From Pelagimonas varians (GTDB lineage Bacteria > Pseudomonadota > Alphaproteobacteria > Rhodobacterales > Rhodobacteraceae): 64,000 nucleotides of DNA. The notes beneath the pieces were generated by a model, which saw only the letters and a program-made list of their open reading frames with translations, had not been told where the DNA came from and made no database searches. The stretch lies in contig NZ_QKMF01000017.1 of the NCBI RefSeq assembly GCF_003208435.1, positions 45,550 to 109,549 on the forward strand. Reading direction: 5' to 3'. The position numbers were made by a program, and so were the translations under genes. Positions within the stretch are counted from its first letter, which is position 1, and every line of letters starts with the position of its first letter. This document shows, one piece after another, positions 44,393-53,232 of this stretch.

Positions 44393-44599
44393 TTAGTTCT
44401 GCGCCAAAAGGCGGCGTAAATGCGTATCCGGGTTTGCGGTCCACTGCTGGCTGATGTCTGCCTCCACTGGGCCTGCAAAAACGGATGGCCCTGCTTGCCA
44501 GCCGCTGGATTGCGCCTGCGATGTGAGCAAACCACCGGCGCACAACATGCCCAGCACAATGGCACTGCTTAGCGGTAAAATCTGATTGCGGTTGGACAT
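44393..44599 (-). CDS. Small exported protein (68 aa)
   Basis: A 68-aa protein with a Sec signal peptide (MSNRNQILPLSSAIVLGMLC, then AGGLLTSQAQ) and a mature part of about 38 residues ending HLRRLLAQN. An AAGG sequence lies upstream. No family or function was recognised. The gene precedes the membrane methyltransferase-like gene by 133 bp on the same strand. Confidence 0.55.
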   Translation of the reverse strand: MSNRNQILPLSSAIVLGMLCAGGLLTSQAQSSGWQAGPSVFAGPVEADISQQWTANPDTHLRRLLAQN

Positions 44600-44872
44600 G
44601 GTCAGGGGCCTTTTTTGGAACGGACATGCCTTTCACGCATAGCAAGGAGTGTTTCCGTCGAAAAATTTCAGGCAGGAACGCAATTTGCCGCAGTCCCCGA
44701 TCCAGCGGCGGCGACGCCGGTGGATATCCTGATAGGGTTGCCTTAAGAGGTCATCTGATATGGCGAGGTCCTGTTCCTCTGCCGATTTCTGCGTGCCTCA
44801 TTGCGCCCCGCCCCAAGTGCTCCAATCAACCTGACTATTTCCCCAGACCCATTCCAAGGCATCGACCCTCTT

Positions 44873-46099
44873 ATGACTGCGAACCTTTCCCGGGCCACGG
44901 GCCCGATTTCAACACACCATCCCAAAGCCTGCACAACCGCTGACGATTGGGTGAATTGGTTCTGGTCTGACTTTTTACCAGCTTGGAGCCTGCGGGCCCG
45001 TGATCCCGATGGCATTGGCTTTTTTGATGTGCTCGACATTGACGCGACCCCGCCGCAGCCCGACCGCAAAACCATTTTGGCCCAAGCGCGGCTGTTGTTC
45101 ACATTTTCGCATCTGGCTTTGATGTCGGACAATCCGGCTTTTCACACGGCGGCGCGCGATGCCCGCGATGCCCTGCCCTTTTTTCGCAAGTCAACCGGTC
45201 TCTATTGCCGTGCTGTTGCCCGCGACGGAACGCTGGGACGCGACACCAAGGACCAGATCGCCACCAGCTACGACCAGTGTTTTGTGATCCTTGCCCTGTC
45301 GACTTGGGGGCGCCTACATCCGTCCGAAGACATAGCACCAGAGCTGGAGTCGAGCTGGGCTGCGATTGAAACGCACTTATTGGACGCCGACACCGGCCTG
45401 CTGCTGGAACACGACGCAGTGGCAGATCCAACGGACCCGTTGGCACCGAACCGCGCCCAAAACCCGCATATGCACCTGTATGAGGCATGCTTGCAGGCGT
45501 TTAACATGACCGGCCAGCCGGTTTGGTTGGAACGCGCTCAGGGCATGCGCGCCAAGGGGCTTGAGTACTTCTTTGACGCGGACAGCGGAACCATCACCGA
45601 ATTCCTGTCTCCCGACCTGAAGACCCTACCAGACCGCGACGGCCTGCGCCGTGAAATCGGCCATCAGTGCGAATGGGCGTGGCTGTTGCTGCGCGAAGTC
45701 GATTTGGGAGGTGACCCCGCGATGCGCAACGTCGCTGAACGGCTTTTGGCCTTTGCTGACCAGCACGGCTTTGCCGCCGAGGGCGTGATGCAGGGGGCGG
45801 CTTTTGACGCGGTCTCGGCGGACGCCAGCTGGCGCGAAGATACGTTTTTGTTATGGCCGCAAACCGAAGTGCTGAAAACCTATGCTGTCAGGGCCTTTGA
45901 TGAGGAACATGCCGACAGTGCCAAGGCATTGGTACAGTTGATTTTCCGGCAGTATTTCGGCGGCCAAAACGCCTTTATAAACCAGCTGGACACGCAAGGG
46001 AAACCGATCTGGCCAGAGGCGCTTAGCCGTTTGCATTATCATCTTGTGCTGGCTTTGACCGAAGGTGGCCAAGTGGGGCTTTGGCCAAATCCTAAATGA
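44873..46099 (+). CDS. AGE-family epimerase/isomerase
   Basis: A 408-aa alpha/alpha-barrel enzyme of the N-acylglucosamine 2-epimerase family. Characteristic features are NPHMHLYEACLQAF, GHQCEWAWLL with a catalytic His, and LWPQTEVLK with a second conserved site. The group includes mannose isomerase, sulfoquinovose isomerase and cellobiose 2-epimerase; which one cannot be decided. The ATG at 44873 is used, although an upstream TTG at 44801 keeps the frame and the ribosome-binding site for either is weak. The 273 bp before it contains no other gene. Confidence 0.82.
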   Translation: MTANLSRATGPISTHHPKACTTADDWVNWFWSDFLPAWSLRARDPDGIGFFDVLDIDATPPQPDRKTILAQARLLFTFSHLALMSDNPAFHTAARDARDALPFFRKSTGLYCRAVARDGTLGRDTKDQIATSYDQCFVILALSTWGRLHPSEDIAPELESSWAAIETHLLDADTGLLLEHDAVADPTDPLAPNRAQNPHMHLYEACLQAFNMTGQPVWLERAQGMRAKGLEYFFDADSGTITEFLSPDLKTLPDRDGLRREIGHQCEWAWLLLREVDLGGDPAMRNVAERLLAFADQHGFAAEGVMQGAAFDAVSADASWREDTFLLWPQTEVLKTYAVRAFDEEHADSAKALVQLIFRQYFGGQNAFINQLDTQGKPIWPEALSRLHYHLVLALTEGGQVGLWPNPK

Positions 46100-46261
46100 C
46101 TTGGTGCAGCTTGTGGATTGACGCCACATGGCGGAATTGCACCGCAGAGGCATCTTTGACAGGCACTGCATAGAAACTAGTGCGTTTTGTCGGATTTTGG
46201 CGTATGCTTGCCCATAATAATGAGGCAAAGGGCGAAAACGCCCCGAAATTGTGAGCAGAGC

Positions 46262-48259
46262 ATGACCTATCAAGCAATGCAAAACTTGGCTAACGCCAAG
46301 CGTTTACGGATTCCGACCGGCCTGTTTCGGTCTTTGCGCGGCCATGCATTGGGCCTGATGATCCTGACTTTGTCCCTCAGCTATGTGATGCCCGCAAATG
46401 CGCAGGTCTCTTTGAATTTGCGCGATGCGGACCTGCGCAACTTTGTCGAAATCGTATCAGAGGCCACAGGCCGCAGTTTTGTGCTCGACCCCGGCGTGCG
46501 GGGCACCGTCACAGTCTTGTCGCCGGACCAAATGTCGAATGACGATCTGTATCAGGTCTTCTTGTCAGTGCTTGAACTGAACCGCTTGACCATCGTGCAA
46601 GGCGCGGGCGCGGACCGAATTGTGCCGATGAATTCAGCACGTGAACTGTCATCAGGGCATACGGCCTTGCCCGGCACCTTTGAAACGCGGGTTATTCGTG
46701 TCCGTGACATCTCTCCCCAAGAGGTGATCGAAGTGGTTCGTCCGCTGCTGCCATCAGAGGCGATCATCTCGGCGGTTCCGAGATCGGATCGTCTGATTTT
46801 GTCGGATCGCAGCGCCAATATCGCCCGCATTACCAAGCTGATCGAGCAATTGGACAAACCCTCCAAATCCTCTCCGATCGAGATTTTGCGCCTGCGCAAT
46901 GCCAATGCGTCTGACGTGATGCAAGTCATTCAGTCTATGGGGATTTTGGAAGACAGTTCTAACGTGAGCGTTGACCGCCGCTCCAATGCTTTGCTGATCT
47001 CCGGTTCCGAAGCCACCCGTCAACGGGTGCGGGTTTTGGTCCGTGAACTGGATACGCAGCGCGACACTGTGATTTCCCGCGCCATGCCGCTGAACTATGC
47101 TGATGCCTCCTCCATCGCCGAAGTGGTGATGCGCACCTTGAACACCGAAGATCCAACTGGAACACGGGCGGTCATTCGCATCGTACCAGAGCTGCAAACA
47201 AATTCCCTGTTGATTTCCGCGCCGCAGGAACGGATTGGCGAAATCGCCGATATGGTTCGGTATCTGGATCAACGGCCCAAGCAGGTCTTGGTCGAAGCCG
47301 TGATTTTCGAAATGTCCGTCGAAGGCCTGTCGGATTTGACCGTTCAATTCGGGGCCGTGCTGAATGACGCGCTGATCGGGGGCACACAGTTTGCTTTGCC
47401 GGGGCGGACCAGCCTGATCAACCTTGTTTCCGCTGTAAGCAACAACGAGACCGTGAATCTTGGTAATGGCGGTGTGTTGGGCGGCGCGACAAATTCCGGC
47501 GATAACGGATTTGTCGGCCTTTTGACCGCGATCACGTCAGTCAATTCGACCCGGCTTTTGTCGACACCCTCAATTTTGACCCTGAACAATCAAGAAGCTG
47601 AAATTGTGGTGGCCCAGAACGTGCCTTTTGTGACCGGCAGCTATGCTACGGTCGGCGAAAGCGCCGTTGAAAACCCGTTCCAGACCATTGAACGCCAAGA
47701 CGTCGGCCTGACCCTGAATGTCACCCCGCAAATCAACGCCGACCGAACCGTGCGGCTGTTGATCAAGCAAGAAGTGTCGAACCTGACCAACACCAATTCA
47801 GCTGCCGGCGGTGAAATCACCAGACGCCGGTCTTTGTCGACAACGGCGCTGGTCAGCGATGGTGCCGTGATCATGCTGGGTGGATTGCTTGAAAACGGCA
47901 ATGGCTCGGTGTCTCAGGCCGTTCCGGGCCTGTCCAAGATTCCACTGGTTGGCGGGTTGTTCAAAGGCAAAAACGCCGACAAATCCCAACGTGTTTTGCT
48001 GGTGTTGATGCGGCCCCAAGTGGTGACCAATGATGCTGAAGCGCGGCGCATCACCCGCGACGTGACAGGCAAAGCGCAAACTGCCAGCGCTTCCATTGCG
48101 CCGCTGGATGATGGAAGATACCCCAGAAGCCAAATCGGTGCGCTGCCTTTTGACGGCGCGGATCTGGACCAACCTTTTGATGCCGGGTTTATTGATGACG
48201 TTGCGCAACGCAGAAACTTCCCCCCTCTCCCGAGCCGACTCCGGTTTAACGGGAAATAG
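46262..48259 (+). CDS. gspD: Type II secretion system secretin GspD
   Basis: A 665-aa outer-membrane secretin. A leader (LGLMILTLSLSYVMPANAQ) precedes N0 (LRDADLRNFVEIVSEATGR), N1-N3 domains at about residues 120-380 and the secretin domain from about 400, with TPSILTLNNQEAEI, VGLTLNVTPQINAD and VIMLGGLLENGNGSVSQAVP. The frame upstream to 46187 is not used; ATG 46262 has AGC-rich sequence but no strong ribosome-binding site. First gene of the first gsp block and overlapped by gspE. Confidence 0.95.
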   Translation: MTYQAMQNLANAKRLRIPTGLFRSLRGHALGLMILTLSLSYVMPANAQVSLNLRDADLRNFVEIVSEATGRSFVLDPGVRGTVTVLSPDQMSNDDLYQVFLSVLELNRLTIVQGAGADRIVPMNSARELSSGHTALPGTFETRVIRVRDISPQEVIEVVRPLLPSEAIISAVPRSDRLILSDRSANIARITKLIEQLDKPSKSSPIEILRLRNANASDVMQVIQSMGILEDSSNVSVDRRSNALLISGSEATRQRVRVLVRELDTQRDTVISRAMPLNYADASSIAEVVMRTLNTEDPTGTRAVIRIVPELQTNSLLISAPQERIGEIADMVRYLDQRPKQVLVEAVIFEMSVEGLSDLTVQFGAVLNDALIGGTQFALPGRTSLINLVSAVSNNETVNLGNGGVLGGATNSGDNGFVGLLTAITSVNSTRLLSTPSILTLNNQEAEIVVAQNVPFVTGSYATVGESAVENPFQTIERQDVGLTLNVTPQINADRTVRLLIKQEVSNLTNTNSAAGGEITRRRSLSTTALVSDGAVIMLGGLLENGNGSVSQAVPGLSKIPLVGGLFKGKNADKSQRVLLVLMRPQVVTNDAEARRITRDVTGKAQTASASIAPLDDGRYPRSQIGALPFDGADLDQPFDAGFIDDVAQRRNFPPLPSRLRFNGK

Positions 48260-49721
48260 CGGGCCAACGGTTTTGCGCCTGCCCTTCGCCTTTGCCCAAG
48301 ATCAGCAGATTGTTCTGACAGAAGGGCGTATTGTCCTTGGTCCAAAGGTCACGCAACTGGGCCTGCGCGAAGCGCAGCGCCGCATTGGCGGCAGCAAGAT
48401 AGAAGTCGTCGAAGCGGATCAGATGGGCTTTGACACCGCGCTGTCGCAAGCCTACCGCGATAGCGACCGGCAGGGCGAAACCACCGGCGACGATATCAGT
48501 TTCGATCTCGAAGAGGCGGCCTTTGCCAGCCGGCAACGCGATCTTCTGGATGAACCGGGGGATGCCCCTGTGATCCAACTGGTGAACCAATTGCTACGCC
48601 GCGCAGTCCAAGACAGTGCCTCGGATTTGCATATTGAACCCCACGAAGGCGGACTGCGGGTGCGTATGCGCATTGATGGCGTGCTGCAACAGGTGCTTGA
48701 CCGGCCTGATGTGCCCGTCAAACGCATCGTCTCGCGGCTTAAGGTCATGGCCGGATTAGACATTGCCGAAACACGCCTGCCGCAAGACGGGCGGATTCCA
48801 CTGTCATTGGGCGGGCGGGTGATCGACACGCGCGTAAGCTCGCTTCCCGGACATTATGGCGAACGGATTGTCCTGCGGATCTTGGACCGGTCTTCGGGGT
48901 TAAGGCCCCTGATCGATCTGGGACTGTCCGAAGCCCAAGAATCCTTGCTGCGCCGGTTGGCGGCCTTTCCCAACGGCGTGATCCTTGCCACCGGCCCTAC
49001 GGGTGCGGGTAAAACCACAACGCTGTATTCGCTTTTGCAGCTGGCAGACCGCGCGGCCCGCAACATCGTCACCGTCGAAGACCCGATAGAATATGATTTG
49101 CCCGGCGTGTCGCAATCGCAAATCAACTCGGAAATCGGCATGACCTTTGCCGCCGGACTGCGGGCCACATTGCGTCAAGATCCCGACGTTATTCTGGTCG
49201 GCGAAATTCGTGACGCCGAAACCGCCAGCACAGCCGCACAGGCCGCTTTGACCGGTCACTTGGTCTTTTCATCTTTGCACGCAAACAGTTCGGTTGGTGC
49301 CATCGTGCGTCTGCGAGACCTCGGGCTTGAAAACTTTCTCATCGCGGCGACCCTGCGCGGCGTGATCGCCCAGCGTTTGTTGCGCAAGCTGTGTCCGGAT
49401 TGCCGGACCGCGCGGCCGATTCATGACGACGAAAAGCCGCTGTTTACACGGCACCGCATCGCCATTCCGACGGAATTGTTTGACGCCCAAGGCTGTGAGA
49501 CCTGCGGCATGACCGGCCACGCAGGGCGCGTTGGTATTTTTGAGATCACCGAAGTTACCGAAAACCTGCGCGGCGCCATTGATCAGGGCGAAAGCGAAGC
49601 GGCCATCAAGAAACTGGCCCTCTCACCACATGACACCCTGACCGGACAGGGGCTGCAAGCCGTTGCCGACGGGCGTGTCAGCCTTGCCGAAGCCCTGCGC
49701 ATTGTCGGGGATGTCACGTGA
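48195..49721 (+). CDS. gspE: Type II secretion ATPase GspE
   Basis: A 508-aa cytoplasmic secretion ATPase if started at ATG 48195, overlapping gspD by 65 bp; a TTG at 48273 is possible. Walker A is GPTGAGKTTT at about residues 267-276; the Asp box VTVEDPIEYDLPG, Walker B DPDVILVGEIRD and His box GHLVFSSLHAN follow. A zinc tetracysteine is formed by CPDC and CETC near the C-terminus. It powers pseudopilus assembly. Confidence 0.95.
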   Translation: MTLRNAETSPLSRADSGLTGNSGPTVLRLPFAFAQDQQIVLTEGRIVLGPKVTQLGLREAQRRIGGSKIEVVEADQMGFDTALSQAYRDSDRQGETTGDDISFDLEEAAFASRQRDLLDEPGDAPVIQLVNQLLRRAVQDSASDLHIEPHEGGLRVRMRIDGVLQQVLDRPDVPVKRIVSRLKVMAGLDIAETRLPQDGRIPLSLGGRVIDTRVSSLPGHYGERIVLRILDRSSGLRPLIDLGLSEAQESLLRRLAAFPNGVILATGPTGAGKTTTLYSLLQLADRAARNIVTVEDPIEYDLPGVSQSQINSEIGMTFAAGLRATLRQDPDVILVGEIRDAETASTAAQAALTGHLVFSSLHANSSVGAIVRLRDLGLENFLIAATLRGVIAQRLLRKLCPDCRTARPIHDDEKPLFTRHRIAIPTELFDAQGCETCGMTGHAGRVGIFEITEVTENLRGAIDQGESEAAIKKLALSPHDTLTGQGLQAVADGRVSLAEALRIVGDVT

Positions 49722-50935
49722 AGGCCTATAGCTACACGGCCTACACCGGTTCAGGCCGCAAAAAAACGGGCACCATCGTGGCCGAAACGCAGACACATGC
49801 AACCCAGCAATTGGCCACGCAAGATCTGTTTGTTTCCGATCTGACTGAGACCCGCGCAGCCGGTGCCAAGACCAAATCGGTTTTCGGTCCTCGCAGCCGC
49901 CGCCTCGGGCCGGATCTTCAAGCGGTGTTTACCCGCCAGATGGCCGTGATGCTGGGCGCTGAATTGCCGGTTGATGCGGCATTGGAGGCCGTGCGGACCG
50001 GTGGCCACCCCGCGCTGGAATCCGTGGCTGCCCGCACCCGCGCCGATTTGCTGGACGGCGGGTCGCTGTCTTGGGCGCTTGAAGAATCTGGCGCGGGGTT
50101 TCCCCCCTATTACTTTGCCTCGCTCAGAGCAGGCGAAGAGGCCGGAGAGCTGTCCACAGTCTTCTCCGAATTGGCGGACCATCTGGAAGAGTTGAACCTT
50201 GGCAAAGCGCAAATTGCGACGGCCTTGATCTATCCTGCTTTCGTCGCGGCGGTTTCCTTGCTGGTTTGCGGAATTTTGATGGTGAACGTTGCGCCCGAAA
50301 TCGTGTCGATGTTCGAGATGACCGGCCGGGATCTGCCCCCCATTACGGTTGCCGTTCTCATGGTGTCGGATGCGATTATCGACAATTGGGTTGTGATCGC
50401 CATCGGGCTGTTTGCGCTGCTGTGTTTCGCTTTGGCGGTGCCTCGGGTGGAAAAACTGCGGCGGATACGTGATCGGGTGGTTTTGAAATTGCCGGTGCTT
50501 GGCCGGCTGGCCCGCATGTCCGAGGCGGTTCAATACATGCGCACTTTGGCGCTGGTGCTCGGGTCCCGACATGCCGTGCTGAGCGCTGTAGACAGTGCCG
50601 CCAGCGTGCTGACCGCCGAACAGTTCCAAACCGAGGGCCAAGCCGTTTCAACCGCTGTCCGGCAGGGTCAAAGCCTTGCTTCGGCGCTTGAGGAGCTGAG
50701 CTTTTTACCGCCCGTGGCACGGCAGTTGATTTCAGCCGGTGAAATCTCGGTCCGGCTGGCGCGGATGACAGATCGCGCCGCCGCATTGACCGAACACCGG
50801 TTGCTTACAGAACGAAAACGCATCGCAGCCCTGCTTGAACCGCTGCTGATGATGGTTGTAGGTGCGTTGGTTCTGGTGGTTGTTTTGGCGGTTCTTCTGC
50901 CGGTCTTCGATCTACAGGCTGTCGTCGCGGGATAG
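49718..50935 (+). CDS. gspF: Type II secretion inner-membrane platform protein GspF
   Basis: A 405-aa polytopic protein with two repeated T2SF domains and three hydrophobic segments at about residues 170-195, 218-245 and 374-400. Family motifs are FTRQMAVMLGAELPVDAAL and the second-domain counterpart YMRTLALVLGSRHAVLSA. The GTG start overlaps the gspE stop as GTGA. It converges tail to tail with gspC (1 bp between). Confidence 0.94.
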   Translation: MKAYSYTAYTGSGRKKTGTIVAETQTHATQQLATQDLFVSDLTETRAAGAKTKSVFGPRSRRLGPDLQAVFTRQMAVMLGAELPVDAALEAVRTGGHPALESVAARTRADLLDGGSLSWALEESGAGFPPYYFASLRAGEEAGELSTVFSELADHLEELNLGKAQIATALIYPAFVAAVSLLVCGILMVNVAPEIVSMFEMTGRDLPPITVAVLMVSDAIIDNWVVIAIGLFALLCFALAVPRVEKLRRIRDRVVLKLPVLGRLARMSEAVQYMRTLALVLGSRHAVLSAVDSAASVLTAEQFQTEGQAVSTAVRQGQSLASALEELSFLPPVARQLISAGEISVRLARMTDRAAALTEHRLLTERKRIAALLEPLLMMVVGALVLVVVLAVLLPVFDLQAVVAG

Positions 50936-50936
50936 G

Positions 50937-51404
50937 TTATTCTGGAAAATCCAACAATTCGGGATCACCCCCAAAGCGGGACACCCAAACTCCGTCATCG
51001 TCAATTCTTGCAACTTCGATGTTCTCGGCCAGCATATCGCCGACGCGGACCAGTTGTTCGCCCGTTGGATGATGCACCATCGCCCAGGTTGACCGACCTG
51101 TTTGAACAAGTCCCTTAAGCGAATACCCCAGCGAGTCGATGGGTGGTTGCGGCGGCTTTGGCGGTTGCGGTTCTGCGACCGGTTCTGGCGGCGCAGGTTT
51201 GGGCGGTTGCGGCTCTCCAAACACCGACGGCCAATTGCGCGGCGCGCGGCGCGGGGGTTCGGGCGGCAGTTGATCAGGGGTTTGCGGCGCGGGGGCAAGG
51301 CTCGCTTCGCTATGCGACGATTGCCACGACAACCACAGCGCATGCCCCGTTTGGCCAGCAAACGCCAGCGCCACAATCGCCACTATCCAGCCAATCCAGC
51401 GCAT
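50937..51404 (-). CDS. gspC: Type II secretion protein GspC (inverted)
   Basis: A 155-aa GspC. One hydrophobic helix (WIVAIVALAFAGQTGHALWL) is followed by a long Pro-rich linker (about residues 35-90) and the HR domain SLKGLVQTGRSTWAMVHH, which contacts the GspD N0 domain. There is no PDZ domain, which shortens it relative to enteric GspC. It lies on the minus strand between gspF and a lipoprotein gene, unlike most gsp operons. ATG 51404 has GAAGGGG upstream. Confidence 0.8.
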   Translation of the reverse strand: MRWIGWIVAIVALAFAGQTGHALWLSWQSSHSEASLAPAPQTPDQLPPEPPRRAPRNWPSVFGEPQPPKPAPPEPVAEPQPPKPPQPPIDSLGYSLKGLVQTGRSTWAMVHHPTGEQLVRVGDMLAENIEVARIDDDGVWVSRFGGDPELLDFPE

Positions 51405-51512
51405 CCGGCCCCTTCGATTTTCCACACCCGCGCCCAAGCATAGACGCAGTGAGCCAAAAAGGGTATACTGGTTGAAAATACGCAAAATAAACAAGCGTTA
51501 AAGAGAGCAAAC

Positions 51513-52025
51513 ATGCAGGTATTCCCGATGGCACGGGCCGGTTTGACCGGCTTGGCACTACTATTTGTTGCAAGCTGTGAAGGCATTGGTGTCGGCCACA
51601 GCAATTTCCAAGTTAAATACGCCGTGGCCCGCGACGCCTTGGAAAACGGAAATTATGAAGCAGCCAAGCGGCATTACATGAAATTGGTGACCGAAGCAGG
51701 CCCCTTAGCCCACCGGCTCCAACTGGAATATGCACATGCGGAATTGCGCAGCGGCGACTTTGGCCGCGCCGCCGCGATCTCGTCGTCGCTGGCGAATTCG
51801 CAAACTGGTGATGCACGCTCTGCGGCCCTTGCTGTTTATGGCACCGCGCAGCATGAACTGGGGCTGGAACTGCTCAGTCAAGGCCAGAAAAGTGCCGCAA
51901 AGACACACCTGACTTCAGCCCAGAAAGCCCTGTCCGAAGTGCTCAAATCCAATCCAGAAATGGACCCGATCGGATCTTTGGACAGCCGTGTCTCCAGCAT
52001 TCAGGCGCGGCTGAAATCCTTGTAG
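51513..52025 (+). CDS. TPR-type lipoprotein
   Basis: A 170-aa probable outer-membrane lipoprotein. The leader ends in the lipobox FVASC at residue 22, so Cys22 would be lipidated. Residues about 35-150 are helical and read like TPR/BTAD-type repeats (ALENGNYEAAKRHYMKLVTE). Its place between gspC and the Sel1 genes inside the secretion locus suggests a pilotin-like or chaperone role for the secretin, which is inference from position. Confidence 0.7.
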   Translation: MQVFPMARAGLTGLALLFVASCEGIGVGHSNFQVKYAVARDALENGNYEAAKRHYMKLVTEAGPLAHRLQLEYAHAELRSGDFGRAAAISSSLANSQTGDARSAALAVYGTAQHELGLELLSQGQKSAAKTHLTSAQKALSEVLKSNPEMDPIGSLDSRVSSIQARLKSL

Positions 52026-52026
52026 A

Positions 52027-53232
52027 TTAAAGCTGCTCTGCTTTGGCTTGTGCCATTTTCTGCGCTTCGGCAGTTTGCGCTGGTGTCATGCGATTGGCAA
52101 AAGCAAAATTCATGTTCAATGCAGGTTCAAACCCTGCCGATCCGGCCAGAACCAACCACATCTGACCCAGCACATAATCTTGGGGCACTGCCTGCCCGTT
52201 AAAATACATCAAACCCAAATTCGCCATCGCTGGCGGATAACCAGCTTCGGCCGAGGCCCGAAACAATCTGGCCGCCATCTGACTTTGTTCAAAACCGGGT
52301 TCTGCAGATGTCACAATCAACCAAGCCATCTGGAATTGCGCGACCGGATCGCCCGCTTGGGCCGCCACCTGCAAAAGCTGAATCGTGTCGTCATTCGCCT
52401 CAATGGGCATGAGCCGAGCGTCATAAACAGGTGCCACGGACGCCATTTCTGCTTTGCTACGCGCGGCGTCAATTGTCAGCTGATGCGCCATCGGTTCATC
52501 AACGTCCACACCAAAGCCGTTCTCATACATCACCGCCAGATTGCCTTTGGCCACTGCCAACCCTTGCTTGGCCGCCGCGTCAAACAATTCAAACGCGCGG
52601 GCGTAGTCTTGGTCAACACCTTCGCCGCGCACATACATCAAACCCAGATTGTTTTGCGCCTGCGCATCCCCTTGCTCTGCTGCCTGCGTGTAAATCCGCA
52701 AAGCTGCTGGTAAATCCTGTGGGACTCCCTGCCCGCCTTGCAACAAAACAGCCAAACTCACACCCGCCGCGCTTTCCCCCATGTCAAAGGCCTGTAGGTA
52801 TTGTGCCGCCGCCAAACCCAAATCATCTTCGTTCTGCGCGGTTTTTTCCAAAACGGTTCCATATTCAAAGATGAACCGACTGTCCCCTGCATTGGCAGCG
52901 GTCTGCATCCAGTGCAGCGCTTTGGCGCGATCCTTGCGCACTCCGATACCAGAAAAATACATCTGACCCAGTCGATTGGCGGCTGTCATTTGGCCTTGGT
53001 TCGCGGCTTTTTCCATCCAACTCGCGGCCAAGGCAAAGTTTTGCAGCAGTCCCGAACCCTCTAACAGTTTCAGACCAAGAGCATATTGCGCGTTTGCGTC
53101 GCCCTGCTCTGCCATACTGGTGATTGTCGAAAGATCCGCGTCTCCCGCCACTGCCGTTTGCTGAGCCACGGCTGCCGGAGACGACAACATCAGGGCGCAA
53201 AGCAACGAAGCAAGTTTGGCGCGCATCGTCAT
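52027..53232 (-). CDS. Exported Sel1-repeat protein A
   Basis: A 401-aa exported protein. The leader MTMRAKLASLLCALMLSSPA followed by AVAQ is a signal peptide. About eight to nine Sel1-like repeats of 36 residues follow, with units such as ANAQYALGLKLLEGSGL and AQAQNNLGLMYVRGEGV. Sel1 repeats form alpha-solenoids that bind proteins. Its start overlaps the stop of the second Sel1 gene as ATGA. A function in the secretion system, for example holding substrate or cell-wall interaction, is possible but unproven. Confidence 0.82.
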   Translation of the reverse strand: MTMRAKLASLLCALMLSSPAAVAQQTAVAGDADLSTITSMAEQGDANAQYALGLKLLEGSGLLQNFALAASWMEKAANQGQMTAANRLGQMYFSGIGVRKDRAKALHWMQTAANAGDSRFIFEYGTVLEKTAQNEDDLGLAAAQYLQAFDMGESAAGVSLAVLLQGGQGVPQDLPAALRIYTQAAEQGDAQAQNNLGLMYVRGEGVDQDYARAFELFDAAAKQGLAVAKGNLAVMYENGFGVDVDEPMAHQLTIDAARSKAEMASVAPVYDARLMPIEANDDTIQLLQVAAQAGDPVAQFQMAWLIVTSAEPGFEQSQMAARLFRASAEAGYPPAMANLGLMYFNGQAVPQDYVLGQMWLVLAGSAGFEPALNMNFAFANRMTPAQTAEAQKMAQAKAEQL